The position numbers were made by a program, and so were the translations under genes. The notes under the pieces are model-generated. The model saw only the letters and a program-made list of their open reading frames with translations. It searched no databases and was not told where the DNA came from. From JOPF133 sp052144935 (lineage in GTDB: Bacteria; Acidobacteriota; Terriglobia; Bryobacterales; Bryobacteraceae), in the NCBI GenBank assembly GCA_052144935.1, contig JBKQPR010000133.1:1-41224 (forward strand): a DNA stretch of 41,224 bases, given 5' to 3'. This document shows, piece by piece, positions 7,444 through 15,906 of the stretch; position 1 is the first letter of the stretch; every line of letters starts with the position of its first letter.

Positions 7444-8448
7444 CTACCGCAATTCCAGATCCGAAGGCTTTACCCCTTTGGCGGCCCCGCCGAACTTGAA
7501 CGGTAGCGGCTCGTATGCGCCCACCAATTCGACGCTCGACCGCTCGTCGATCCGCTTCTCCATCCCCATCGCCCAGTAGCAGGCGTTCACCAGCAGCCGC
7601 CGAAAGCTGTCGTTCAGCAGGTCCTGCGCGGAGCCCATGGTCGTTGTGAAAGTGCGGGCTGGTTTGCCCGGCGCTCCGGTATACGTCCTGGTCCACGCCA
7701 CCGGCATCATGGGATCGTTTGGCTTCCCCGCAACCGGCGCATCGAGGGGGTTCATGCCTTCCAGCACCTCGCCCAGCATCAGCGGTTCGACCCCGTCCGG
7801 CTGCGGAAGCCGGACCTTGTACACGTCCGTCGGGACCCAGATCGCGCCGCTATTGATGCCGCGCAGAATCGGATGGCTCTCCCGACCTTGCACCACAATC
7901 GCGCGGGTACTTTGAACGGCATGCTTTCCGTGGTGAGCGATCCACGTTTCGCCCAGCACCTGGCGCCCGAACCCGCCATCCCATTCGTGGCTGTTCCAAC
8001 TGTATCGCTGATAGGTCTTGCTGGTTTTCAAATCGAATGCGTGGGTCGCGGTGCGCATGGCGACTATCGGCCGTCCCGATTCCACGTAATCGACGATGTG
8101 CTTCATCTGTGTGTCGGGCAGATCGCGGAATCTCGTGAACAGGATCATCAGGTCGGCCGAATCCAGAGCTTCGAGGCCCGGGATGTTGTCGCCCTGGTTG
8201 GGATCGATGGCGCCGTCCCGCGGGTCGATCGAGAACAGCACGGTGCAATCGAAGCCATGCCGGTAGGACAGGATTCGCGCCAGTTGCGGCAGAGCCTGTT
8301 CCGAGCGGTATTCTTCGTCGCCGCTCACCAGAACGACGTGTTTACCTTTTCCTGGCCCGTTCTTGCCGTGGATCGCTAGACGGTCGGCTGCCCCCGCGGC
8401 CGAAGCCAGCAGAGCCATCAGCAGAGGAATACGTTTCCTGAGACTCAT
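7444..8448 (-). CDS. ThuA-like domain secreted protein
   Basis: A 334-residue protein starting MSLRKRIPLLMALLAS with a signal peptide cut near AAGAA. An earlier ATG at 8466 would add six residues but would spoil the signal. The body is the ThuA (trehalose utilisation, glutamine-amidotransferase-like) fold: KHVVLVSGDEEYRSEQALP, then LDSADLMILFTRFRDLPDTQ, YVESGRPIVAMRTATHAF, ILRGINSGAIWVPTDVY and MMPVAWTRTY. Family members are secreted sugar-related proteins in acidobacteria, planctomycetes and Verrucomicrobia; no catalytic Cys is visible at the amidotransferase site. It is convergent with the PQQ dehydrogenase, 15 nt between stops. Confidence 0.85.
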   Translation of the reverse strand: MSLRKRIPLLMALLASAAGAADRLAIHGKNGPGKGKHVVLVSGDEEYRSEQALPQLARILSYRHGFDCTVLFSIDPRDGAIDPNQGDNIPGLEALDSADLMILFTRFRDLPDTQMKHIVDYVESGRPIVAMRTATHAFDLKTSKTYQRYSWNSHEWDGGFGRQVLGETWIAHHGKHAVQSTRAIVVQGRESHPILRGINSGAIWVPTDVYKVRLPQPDGVEPLMLGEVLEGMNPLDAPVAGKPNDPMMPVAWTRTYTGAPGKPARTFTTTMGSAQDLLNDSFRRLLVNACYWAMGMEKRIDERSSVELVGAYEPLPFKFGGAAKGVKPSDLELR

Positions 8449-8568
8449 CGAACGACCATGGTACAACGGGGGGCAAACGTCGCGACGCTTTCTTCCCGGG
8501 CAGGCGCCGCCCGCGTGCTTGACAGTGCGCGGGCGTTTCCCTTGCTTCCGTCGTCAACGCCCTTGGGG

Positions 8569-8976
8569 TCACAAACGCTTGTCCGCCAGGGCGCGTTTCA
8601 CGCCCTCCGGATCGTGAGCAATCACGGTCAGATAGGCGCGGGCCGGCTGGTCGGGCTCCGAGCGTCCCTGCTCCCAATCGCGCAGCGTGCCGAGTGGGAT
8701 GTGATACCTCGCCGCAAATTCTTCCTGTGTCAGGGCCATTGCCCGCCGCAAGGTTTTAGCGCGCGGCACCCGGCGCGCGGTACGGAGCTGCTGGGGCGTC
8801 ATGGGCCGCGAGTCGGGATCGTTCATCGCCGCGGCTATGACCTCTTCGTCGGTCATGGCTCGGAGCCGATCCCAATCCGTCTTGTCTTCGAGGGGCTTCG
8901 TGGAGCCATTGGGCAACACCTGAACAACGGTTCCGTCACTCTGCCGTCTGGCTACGATAGTATTCTCTTTGCTCAT
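8569..8976 (-). CDS. XRE-type HTH antitoxin, BrnT partner
   Basis: A 135-residue protein with an N-terminal linker region (residues 1-60, with DRLRAMTDEEVIAAAMNDPDSRP) and a C-terminal helix-turn-helix: ALTQEEFAARYHIPLGTLRDWEQGRSEPD (about residues 80-109). HTH proteins of this shape accompany BrnT toxins and repress the operon while neutralising the toxin. Its ATG lies 41 nt inside the upstream BrnT frame, as in many BrnT operons. The frame is intact although the toxin gene is disrupted. It is the second gene of the pair on the minus strand. Confidence 0.82.
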   Translation of the reverse strand: MSKENTIVARRQSDGTVVQVLPNGSTKPLEDKTDWDRLRAMTDEEVIAAAMNDPDSRPMTPQQLRTARRVPRAKTLRRAMALTQEEFAARYHIPLGTLRDWEQGRSEPDQPARAYLTVIAHDPEGVKRALADKRL

Positions 8977-9239
8977 GCCTGGTTGCTTTTCTCGCTGAGA
9001 TAATTCGCGTGCGCTCGCCTCGTTCCGTATAAACTACCGTCGGAATAACGTCCTTGACCATTCCAATAATGAGATACCTAATCTCGCCTGGTTGGCTGCC
9101 CAAATCAAAACGGTCAAAGGCGAAAACATCGTGCGAAAACATCGTCGAACACGCCACGCGCAGCTTCGAAGCTGACGCCATGTTTCGCCAGGTTGCTTTG
9201 GGCTTTGGCTGCGTCCCACTCAATTCTGTGTTCATCCAT
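8936..9239 (-). pseudogene. brnT: BrnT toxin disrupted by 13-bp duplication
   Basis: The natural start is ATG at 9239, reading MDEHRIEWDAAKAQSNLAKH and then GVSFEAARGVFDDVFA, the exact N-terminal signature of BrnT ribonuclease toxins. The frame then fails at CFRL-stop. In another frame the second half continues FDRFDLGSQPGEIRYLIIG, VVYTERGERTRIISARKATRHEQREY, the BrnT C-terminal core. The join is a 13-bp sequence present twice in tandem (9120-9145); removing one copy restores a continuous 96-residue BrnT. A shorter start at 9235 gives an open frame through the second half but scrambles the first 30 residues. The toxin is therefore inactive in this sequence, while its antitoxin is intact. Confidence 0.88.
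9120..9145. repeat. 13-bp tandem duplication inside brnT
   Basis: gcgaaaacatcgt occurs twice without a gap (9120-9132 and 9133-9145). A 13-bp change shifts the frame by one, so this duplication alone explains the broken toxin. It could revert by slippage. Confidence 0.95.
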
Positions 9240-9387
9240 AAGGTACGGCCTACCCGTAGTTTTTGTCAAGTCGCGTAACGGGACTAACCGGACGCCTACC
9301 GACCGAGTTTGGCATGCCTCGAGAGTCGATGGGTATCAGCGCTCCAAATCCTAAAAGCCGCCTTGCCCTTGTTTCCCTTGCCATCCA

Positions 9388-9708
9388 CGGTTGACGCCTT
9401 CCGGCAGACTGTGACATGATGCGAGCGAACCTGGTGGCCAATGGCAACAAGCCGTCCTTCGCCTCTACGACCGTAGGTCTGGCGGTGGGTGTCACCGCAG
9501 CCGTTGTGCTGGCGTGTGCGGGCGGCGCTTACCTCTATTCCAAACACCACATGAGATCCCTGCTCGAAACGGCGCGGGCGACCGCGCTGGCCGAGGGCGA
9601 TCTGATCCGCGTGGCCCTTGAACACCAGAGGATCGAGAACGACCGGACGCTGATCGCCAAAATGATGGAGAGCTTCCGGAAGCAAAGCTGGTTGGAGCGG
9701 CTGGTGCT
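9388..9708 (+). repeat. 321-bp direct repeat, copy 1 (kinase 5' end)
   Basis: Matches 12139-12459 over 321 bp with about nine or ten single-base differences (roughly 97 percent). Both copies start at cggttgacgccttccgg and end at ctggtgct. The repeats flank the two-gene FlgO-like operon. Confidence 0.93.
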
Positions 9709-9763
9709 TGTTTCCACGGATCCCGGGCGGCAGGTTGAGTTCACTTGGCCGCTAGTTCAGTGA
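9416..9763 (+). pseudogene. Truncated N-terminus of histidine kinase
   Basis: The first 98 codons are nearly identical to the start of the kinase at 12167 (MMRANLVANGNKPSFAS..., one transmembrane helix and the first part of the periplasmic domain). After SWLERLVLV the sequence diverges, and the frame ends 17 codons later in unrelated residues. No HAMP, PAS or kinase domain follows. It is a partial duplicate of the kinase gene. Most differences from the full copy are synonymous, so the duplication is fairly recent or was kept by selection or conversion. The tail overlaps the 3' end of the oppositely oriented membrane-protein gene. Confidence 0.88.
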
Positions 9764-10856
9764 TTCCATTAGCCGCCCGCTGCGCCGCTTGTTCGATCGC
9801 CTCAGCTCTTAGGAAACTAGCTCCCGTCCCACGCTCATGGGCGGAGCCGGCGGGTTGACCGTGCGCGTCAAACTTGCGCGCTTTAGCGGTGAGATCACAC
9901 GACACCAGTTCCGGGTCGATCGAACTCCGCTTTTCGCATGAGACCGAGGCCTCGACGATAACCAAAGACGCAAGCTGCGTGAATGTCATTGTCTCACTCA
10001 GAAGATCGGCGTCTCCTGCAACTAAGTCAGCTCCAAATTCCTCCTGGACCGCAGGGACTCGGAAGGCATCGCTATTGAATTTGGAAAGGGGCTTGGACAA
10101 CGCGTCCACCGCCTCGAGGCCAGCCGTGTCGTGCCACAGCATCAGGATCCCGGTCATTCCGTGTCCCGACCGTGCCACCAAGGTCTTACGGAACCTTTCT
10201 ATCCTTGGATCGAGACGCGTTGCACTGGCGGCAGAGGCAACTCGGCCTGTGGGCGCGTTCGACGCAACGGAGGGTGCTGACGGCGCGACTGGTGTGGTCG
10301 GCGGATGCGAGCCCGGTGTCTGGTTTGATCGACGGATGGCTTCAATCCGCTGAATCCGCTCTGTGAGCCTTTCATAGCGATCAAACAACTCGGCCTCGCG
10401 CTTCCGATCTTCCTCACTGAACTTACCTTCGCGCTGCTTTTCCACAAGCTTGCCGAACTCCTTTTGCAGCTCTTCGGCTCCTGCATTGGATGATTCCTTC
10501 AGATATGACGCCAGGACGCTTTGCGCTGCGACGATTGGAGGGTCGATATGGCGCTCCAACTCCCTATCTACCGAGGCCAACCTACGCCACACCGCGGCGA
10601 CGGATTTTGGAAACTCGCGGACGATTCCCGGCCAAATCGTGCAGGCCACGTTGCAGAGGATCAGCAGCACGCCAAGCCTCGCACTAAGTCTCGGGCCGAA
10701 AGACCAGTGCTTGGCGGCATACTCCTGCGCAATAAACAAACAGGCCACCGAGAACAGGGGAACAAGGACCCACTTGAGAGCGCCGAACCGCCACCAGAAG
10801 ACTGTGGTCCACACGAAGAAAAGCCACCAAACAACCCGGGGAACACGATGCCACAT
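9741..10856 (-). CDS. Membrane protein with FlgO/CsgG-like C-terminal domain
   Basis: A 371-residue protein starting MWHRVPRVVWWLFFVW; the frame is open upstream but overlaps the preceding gene without protein-like sequence, so ATG 10856 is chosen. Two or three transmembrane helices lie at about 5-45 and 59-78. A charged coiled coil follows at about 120-176 (ELQKEFGKLVEKQREGK, RYERLTERIQRIEA), then a Pro/Ala/Ser linker (180-205). The C-terminal domain (215-371) contains LASLVIVEASVSCEKR, LVSCDLTAKARKFD and GTGASFLRAEAIEQAAQ, a pattern like the C-terminal part of FlgT/CsgG-type envelope proteins. It lies 26 nt after the FlgO-like gene and is probably co-transcribed. The function is unknown; the domain resemblance is by eye. 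Confidence 0.72.
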   Translation of the reverse strand: MWHRVPRVVWWLFFVWTTVFWWRFGALKWVLVPLFSVACLFIAQEYAAKHWSFGPRLSARLGVLLILCNVACTIWPGIVREFPKSVAAVWRRLASVDRELERHIDPPIVAAQSVLASYLKESSNAGAEELQKEFGKLVEKQREGKFSEEDRKREAELFDRYERLTERIQRIEAIRRSNQTPGSHPPTTPVAPSAPSVASNAPTGRVASAASATRLDPRIERFRKTLVARSGHGMTGILMLWHDTAGLEAVDALSKPLSKFNSDAFRVPAVQEEFGADLVAGDADLLSETMTFTQLASLVIVEASVSCEKRSSIDPELVSCDLTAKARKFDAHGQPAGSAHERGTGASFLRAEAIEQAAQRAANGITELAAK

Positions 10857-10882
10857 AATGCCCTTTGAAGTAGCCCCACGCC

Positions 10883-11944
10883 TTATCGCACGATTGGAAT
10901 CGCGCGGAATTGAGCCTTGAACGCCCCATATCCCCTTTTTGGGTCCGCCCCGGAGCATGAGACCTCGAGGAGGGCAATTGAGGAGACATTCGCTGATACA
11001 CCGTCGAAACCCAGGACGACAACGGTAGGCACCCCAGCAACAAGTGTTCCAGAAACGTGGCCTCCGCTGCTCTTGCCGCCTACCTGAACTTGCTCCGCAA
11101 CGGTTTCGAAACCATTTTGGTCTATAAGTCGCGAGGAAGGAGGACTGTTCCACTGCGCGTAGAAGGCGAGGTCACGATCATCTCCTTCGTTGATCACCGT
11201 CAAACGGCAAGTTACGTGAGAGCCTCGGGAGTGTGCCTGGCCTTGCGGAGGCTGAAAAGCAGGCTCAAAGTCGCGGCGGATCCCGACAGGCCTTTGCGCC
11301 TCAGCCCGGGAGCCGCCGTCCAGTCGACAGGAGCTCACGACGAATTTGAACTGGTGTGTCTCGACCGTCTGAGATCCCCCTTGGGACGCACTCACGGCGT
11401 TCTCACCGGATGGTTCAGTGCCTGACGGGGAAGTCACGCCGCGGGCGAGGAGTTCCTCAACGGCCCGCGTTCGGGCGATTTCCGCAGTGGCCGCGCTAAC
11501 GATCCGCGCAGTTTTCGTATCGAGGGCCTTGATCGAGAATTTCACGCGGTCACCGAACGGAGTGGTTGAGCCGGTTATGAGGATCTCCACACCGGCAATT
11601 CGTCCAAGTTTCATTGCCGTCGCGGGATCAATGATTCCCGAGGCTGCGAGCTTGTTCTCTTGGATCAGCACCTTGAGATGCGTACGATCCACCACTTCGA
11701 TCCCACTGCCACTACCCGCGAGAGCCACTGAAAGGTCTTCCGCCAAATAGCGTCCGAGCTCCGTGACGTTGCCCTGGAGATCCGTAAAATCGACCACCGC
11801 CACCGTCTTCTTTGATTCTTTGTGGAGCGCTTCCGTCACTCCGGCAGCCACCGCGCGGATCTCCGCATCCTGGCCGGGAAGCTTGAATGGGATCGAGAGA
11901 AGCCAGGCGGCGCAACCGAGTCGCTTTAATATCAACCAATGCAT
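10883..11944 (-). CDS. Secreted FlgO/CsgG-like protein
   Basis: A 353-residue protein with a signal peptide (about residues 1-24, ending LPGQ). Residues about 46-165 form a FlgO/CsgG-like domain: KTVAVVDFTDLQGNVTELGR, LAEDLSVALAG, IEVVDRTHLKVLIQE, AMKLGRIAGVEILITGS, VKFSIKALDTKTARIVSAA. Such domains occur in envelope proteins that assemble at the outer membrane, including CsgG and FlgO. The C-terminal half (about 200-353) is beta-rich with HVTCRLTVINEGDD and resembles immunoglobulin-like extracellular domains. It is first in a two-gene operon with the downstream membrane protein. The pair sits between two copies of a kinase 5' end and looks less GC-rich than the kinase next to it, which suggests insertion. 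Confidence 0.8.
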   Translation of the reverse strand: MHWLILKRLGCAAWLLSIPFKLPGQDAEIRAVAAGVTEALHKESKKTVAVVDFTDLQGNVTELGRYLAEDLSVALAGSGSGIEVVDRTHLKVLIQENKLAASGIIDPATAMKLGRIAGVEILITGSTTPFGDRVKFSIKALDTKTARIVSAATAEIARTRAVEELLARGVTSPSGTEPSGENAVSASQGGSQTVETHQFKFVVSSCRLDGGSRAEAQRPVGIRRDFEPAFQPPQGQAHSRGSHVTCRLTVINEGDDRDLAFYAQWNSPPSSRLIDQNGFETVAEQVQVGGKSSGGHVSGTLVAGVPTVVVLGFDGVSANVSSIALLEVSCSGADPKRGYGAFKAQFRAIPIVR

Positions 11945-12138
11945 CGACCTCGAATCCTCCTGCCCCGGAAGTCTGTGCCTACGCCCGCAGGACTATTGGC
12001 ACTCAAGTGTACCACTCCGTACGAGCGCTATCCAGGGGGGACACGCGCAACGCCCCGACAGGGCTGAATGCCTATCCTGCCTGGCGGCTTGCTGCGACGA
12101 AGAACCGGCGGTGGGGGGCGAGAGCGCGAGAGGCGAGG

Positions 12139-12459
12139 CGGTTGACGCCTTCCGGCAGACTGTGACATGATGCGAGCGAACCTGGTGGCCAATGGCAACA
12201 AGCCGTCCTTCGCCTCGACGACCGTAGGTCTGGCGGTGGGTGTCACCGCAGCCGTTGTGCTGGCGTGTGCGGGCGGCGCTTACCTCTATTCCAAGCACCA
12301 CATGAGATCTCTGCTCGAAACGGCGCGGGCGACCGCTCTGGCCGAGGGCGATCTGATCCGCGTGGCGCTGGAACACCAGATGATCGAGAACGACCGGACG
12401 CTGATCGCCAAAATGATGGAGAGCTTCCGCAAGCAAAGCTGGGTGGAGCGGCTGGTGCT
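12139..12459 (+). repeat. 321-bp direct repeat, copy 2 (within full kinase)
   Basis: Second copy of the repeat at 9388-9708; it includes 28 bp upstream of the kinase ATG and its first 98 codons. Upstream of both copies the sequences are unrelated. Confidence 0.93.
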
Positions 12460-14011
12460 GCTGGACCGCGCGGGCGCGGAGCGGGAATTGCACGTTCCGC
12501 CCGACCAGGCAGGCTCCAGCCGGGTGATCGAATCGCGCAACGGCGAAGTGCTGCGCACGGTGGTGCCCATCCGCAACCGCGCCGAGTGCTACGGCTGCCA
12601 CGACCCTAGTCACAAAATCAACGGCGTCCTGATTCTGGATTACCGGACGGCGGAATTAAGCCAGGAGATGGCGCGCGACCTGCCCTGGATGGTGGGAGGC
12701 ACGGCGGCCATCACGCTGCTGCTGGTGGGCGCTATCGGGGTGGTGATCCGGGTGGCCGTGCTGCGGCGCTTGCAGCGCTTCGAGACGGCCGCGCGGCAGA
12801 TCGCGGGCGGGGACCTGGAAAGGCGCGTGCCGGCGGGGGGCAGCGATACGATTTCCTGGCTGGCGCGCGAGTTCAACACCATGGCCGATTCGGTGACCGG
12901 GCTGGTGGGAGAAGTGCGCCATCAGAGGGAGCGGCTGGAGACGGTGATCAACAGCATCGACGACGGAATCGTGGTGCTGGACGCCGGGCGGCGGGTGATC
13001 GCGGCCAACGATGCGTTTCTCGAGCGGGCCCGCCATTCGCGCGAGCAGGTATTGGGCTGCCAGTGCCGCGAGCTGACTCCGGGGGGCTGCACGGTCGAGG
13101 ACTGTCCCACGCTGGCTTGCCTCGGAAACGGCGAGCGGCAGGTGCGCCTCTGCGAGCGGCGCACGCCGGAAGGGAAGGTGGTGTGGGAGGAGGTGCACGC
13201 CTCGCCGATTCTGGATACCCGCGGGGCGCTGCTGCACGTGGTGGAAGTGTGGCGCGACATTTCGGACCGGCGCGCGGCGGAGGCGCACATGGCGGAGTCG
13301 CACCGGCTGGCCTCGCTGGGGACCTTGGCGTCGGGGTTCTCGCACGAGTTGAACACGCCGCTGGCGACCGTGCTGATGTGCGTGGAGGGGATCTTGCGGG
13401 AGACGTCCGGCAACGGCGCGGACGGTGGCGTGGGCGGTGGGGCGGGCAACGGCGCGGACACCGCGTGGATCCGGGAGAGCGCAACCATCGCGCGCGAGCA
13501 GATTCTGCGCTGCCGCGGGATCACGCAGCACTTTCTGCGGCTCTCGCGCGGGCAGCGGGGGCAGGGGGAAGTGGTGGACTTGGGACCGGTGATCGCGGCG
13601 GTGGCGCGGCTGATCGAGCCGACCGCGCGGGCCCATTCGGTGAAGATCGAGGTGCGGCCGGCGCCCGCGGGGATGCACGTGCGCGCCGACGAGGCCGAGC
13701 TGCAACACACCCTCATCAACCTCCTGCTGAACGCGGTGCAGGCATCCAAGGCGGGCGGGTTGGTGACCGTGGAAGCGGAGGCGGGCGAGCAGGTGCGCGT
13801 GCGCGTGATCGACCACGGGTGCGGCATCCCGGCGGACGCCCAGAAGCGCATCTTCGAGCCGTTCTTCAGCGGGCGGCAGGGCGGCACCGGACTGGGGCTG
13901 TTCCTGTCGCTGAACTTCGTGCGCCGGTGGGGAGGGGAGATCCGCGTGGAAAGCGTAGTGGGCCGGGGATCGACCTTCGAGGTGGTGCTGCCGGCGCTGG
14001 GGGCCGCGTGA
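12167..14011 (+). CDS. Heme-motif sensor histidine kinase (HAMP-PAS)
   Basis: A 614-residue membrane kinase. Transmembrane helices lie at about 19-41 and 174-197 around a periplasmic domain with a c-type heme motif C141-Y-G-C144-H145 followed by DPSHKINGVLILDY, as in Tll0287/DUF3365-like sensor domains. HAMP spans about 198-250, PAS about 255-365. The PAS contains a Cys-rich stretch (C298, C300, C308, C313, C318, C329). The HisKA phospho-acceptor is H393 (FSHELNTP); the N box contains N518 and N522, G1 is DHGCGIP near 549, G2 is GTGLGL at 573-578. A Gly/Ala-rich insert (415-432) interrupts the dimerisation helices. The stop overlaps the regulator's GTG start. It probably senses redox state, a diatomic gas or metal; that is inference. 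Confidence 0.93.
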   Translation: MMRANLVANGNKPSFASTTVGLAVGVTAAVVLACAGGAYLYSKHHMRSLLETARATALAEGDLIRVALEHQMIENDRTLIAKMMESFRKQSWVERLVLLDRAGAERELHVPPDQAGSSRVIESRNGEVLRTVVPIRNRAECYGCHDPSHKINGVLILDYRTAELSQEMARDLPWMVGGTAAITLLLVGAIGVVIRVAVLRRLQRFETAARQIAGGDLERRVPAGGSDTISWLAREFNTMADSVTGLVGEVRHQRERLETVINSIDDGIVVLDAGRRVIAANDAFLERARHSREQVLGCQCRELTPGGCTVEDCPTLACLGNGERQVRLCERRTPEGKVVWEEVHASPILDTRGALLHVVEVWRDISDRRAAEAHMAESHRLASLGTLASGFSHELNTPLATVLMCVEGILRETSGNGADGGVGGGAGNGADTAWIRESATIAREQILRCRGITQHFLRLSRGQRGQGEVVDLGPVIAAVARLIEPTARAHSVKIEVRPAPAGMHVRADEAELQHTLINLLLNAVQASKAGGLVTVEAEAGEQVRVRVIDHGCGIPADAQKRIFEPFFSGRQGGTGLGLFLSLNFVRRWGGEIRVESVVGRGSTFEVVLPALGAA

Positions 14012-15396
14012 AGAGCACGGGGTCGATCTTGCTGGTGGATGACGATTCGGCGTTCCGGCACGTGATGGCGGGCGAGCTGCGGCGGCTGGGCCACGAGGTG
14101 GTGACGGCGGCATCGGGGGAAGAGGCCGTGGCGCGCGTGGAGCAGTGGGAGCCGGCGGTGGTGCTGCTGGATCTGCGGCTGCCGGGGATGGATGGCCTGG
14201 AGACGCTGAAGGCCATCCGCGGGCGGAACGCGTCCATCGAGGTGATCATGCTGACCGGCCACGGGTCCATCGATAGCGCCATCGAATCGATCCGCGACGG
14301 GGCGTTCGATTATGTGACCAAGCCGTGCCCGCTGGACGAAATCCGGATACGCGTGCAGCGGGCCCTGGAGCGCCGGGCGCTGAAGGCGCGGACGAGCCTG
14401 CTGGAGCGGGCCCTGACGCCGGCCGACCCGACAGCATTCTTCGTGGGCGAGAGCCCCGAATTCCGCCGCATGCTGCACCTGGTGGAGCTGGTGGGGCCGA
14501 GCGATTCGACGGTGCTGATTGCGGGAGAGACGGGCAGCGGCAAGGAGCGGGTAGCCAAGCTGATCCATGCGCGCAGCCCGCGCAAGGCCAACCCGTTCGT
14601 GGTGGTGGACTGCGCCGCGCTGCAGGAGAGCCTGCTGCAGAGCGAGCTGTTCGGGCACGAGCGGGGCGCCTTCACGGGCGCGGACAAGGCCAAGCCGGGG
14701 CTCTTCGAGGTGGCCCACGGAGGGACGATTTTTCTCGACGAGATCGGGGAGATCAGCCAGGCGACGCAGGTGAATCTGCTGCGCGTGCTGGATACCTCGG
14801 TGTTCCGCCACCTGGGCGGCACGAGCGAGATCCGCGTGGATGTGCGGGTGCTGGCGGCCACCAATCGGGATCTGCGGGCGATGGTGGCGAAGGGGCTGTT
14901 CCGCGAAGACCTGTTCTATCGCATGAGCACCATCACGGTGGAGATTCCGCCGTTGCGCAAGCGCTCGGGCGACATCGAGCTGCTGGCGCGGCATTTCGTG
15001 AAGACGCTGAACGAGCGCTACGGGACGGAGAAGGTGTTGAGCGAGAGCGCCCTGGAGGCGCTCGGCGGGCACGCGTGGCCGGGTAATGTGCGGGAACTGC
15101 TGCACGCGGTGGAGGCGGCCGCGGTGGTGTGCGAAGGCGGGGAGATTCGCGCCGAGCATCTGCCGGCGCCGGTCAGGGGAGCGGCGGCGGGGGCGGCACC
15201 GGCGGTCCCCGCAGCGTCGCCGGCCGCGCCGGTGGTGGACGCACGGGCCTTTCCGACGCTGGTGGACATGGAGGTGACGCATATCCGGCGGGCGTTGGAG
15301 TCGAGCCGCGGCCATCGCGGGAATGCGGCGCGGATGTTGGGGATCAGCGAGCGGAATCTGTATAGGAAGCTGAAGGAGTACCGGTTGTTGGGGTGA
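14008..15396 (+). CDS. Sigma-54 response regulator (REC-AAA-Fis), ZraR-like
   Basis: A 462-residue NtrC-family regulator. The GTG at 14008 overlaps the kinase TGA (GTGA). The receiver domain (1-115) has acidic residues D11-D13, phospho-acceptor D55 in VVLLDLRLPGMDG, T83 and K105 (VTKPCP). The AAA+ domain (about 145-380) has Walker A GETGSGKE (173-180), the sigma-54 contact loop GAFTGA (220-225), Walker B TIFLDEIGE and the SEIRVDVRVLAATNRDL segment. A Pro/Ala linker (390-412) leads to a Fis-type helix-turn-helix (about 425-458, GNAARMLGISERNLYRKLK). It activates sigma-54 promoters when phosphorylated by the upstream kinase. No target promoter is evident nearby. Confidence 0.96.
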   Translation: MKSTGSILLVDDDSAFRHVMAGELRRLGHEVVTAASGEEAVARVEQWEPAVVLLDLRLPGMDGLETLKAIRGRNASIEVIMLTGHGSIDSAIESIRDGAFDYVTKPCPLDEIRIRVQRALERRALKARTSLLERALTPADPTAFFVGESPEFRRMLHLVELVGPSDSTVLIAGETGSGKERVAKLIHARSPRKANPFVVVDCAALQESLLQSELFGHERGAFTGADKAKPGLFEVAHGGTIFLDEIGEISQATQVNLLRVLDTSVFRHLGGTSEIRVDVRVLAATNRDLRAMVAKGLFREDLFYRMSTITVEIPPLRKRSGDIELLARHFVKTLNERYGTEKVLSESALEALGGHAWPGNVRELLHAVEAAAVVCEGGEIRAEHLPAPVRGAAAGAAPAVPAASPAAPVVDARAFPTLVDMEVTHIRRALESSRGHRGNAARMLGISERNLYRKLKEYRLLG

Positions 15397-15480
15397 GGGT
15401 TTATAGCTTAGATGAGGGTGTGGATTGCGCTCCGGTTCAAGAATGCCTGGTTCACAACGAGCCAAATGGGGTACGGTCAG

Positions 15481-15906
15481 CTACAGCATTTCGATTCTGT
15501 GTTTCCGGCAGAGATCGCTAAAATCCCGGTGATTAAAAGTCGGGAGTCCGTGCTTGCGCACGTTGATGTCATCCAGGATTAGGCGAATAACCATATCGAC
15601 CAACGACATGCTCCGTGAGGCAACAGTCGTCATCACCGCTTGGAGAGCTGTTTCCCGGTAGGGCTCATCCGGAAGCCGGACGACGTGTGGTCGCCGGAGC
15701 AGTATCTCAAAATGCCTCACCGCGATCGTGTTATTGGCGAAGCGCGTGTTGAATGTCTCGTACAGACATGGCCATGGGAGCAAGACGGTCGAGGTCTCCA
15801 AAAGATCTCCTTTACGTGCCGCCTCCTCGTGGTATTGGTCGCGGGCATTGTAGAATGCGTACCAGAAACCCGTGTCAGTGAGGACTGTCTTCGCGAAGCT
15901 CGACAT
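15481..15906 (-). CDS. PIN-domain toxin
   Basis: A 141-residue PIN-domain protein starting MSSFAKTVLTDTGFWYAFYN; an earlier ATG at 15918 adds four residues. Likely catalytic acidic residues are D11 (LTDTGFWYAF), E50 (LYETFNTRF) and D104 (SLVDMVIRL), with D128 in FNHRDFSDL as a fourth, the VapC-like pattern of a Mg-dependent ribonuclease. It is the second gene of a minus-strand pair and overlaps the upstream frame by 32 nt, typical of toxin-antitoxin operons, though in this pair the partner is not a known VapB. All active-site positions appear to be present. Confidence 0.85.
   Translation of the reverse strand: MSSFAKTVLTDTGFWYAFYNARDQYHEEAARKGDLLETSTVLLPWPCLYETFNTRFANNTIAVRHFEILLRRPHVVRLPDEPYRETALQAVMTTVASRSMSLVDMVIRLILDDINVRKHGLPTFNHRDFSDLCRKHRIEML

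Noticed and set aside
9388..12459. Classical composite transposon
   Set aside because: The flanking repeats are parts of a kinase gene, are directly oriented and contain no transposase or terminal inverted repeats.
12922..15465. Long minus-strand open frame (847 codons) opposite the kinase and regulator
   Set aside because: Shadow of the two-component genes; rich in Arg, His and Pro, with no recognisable fold.
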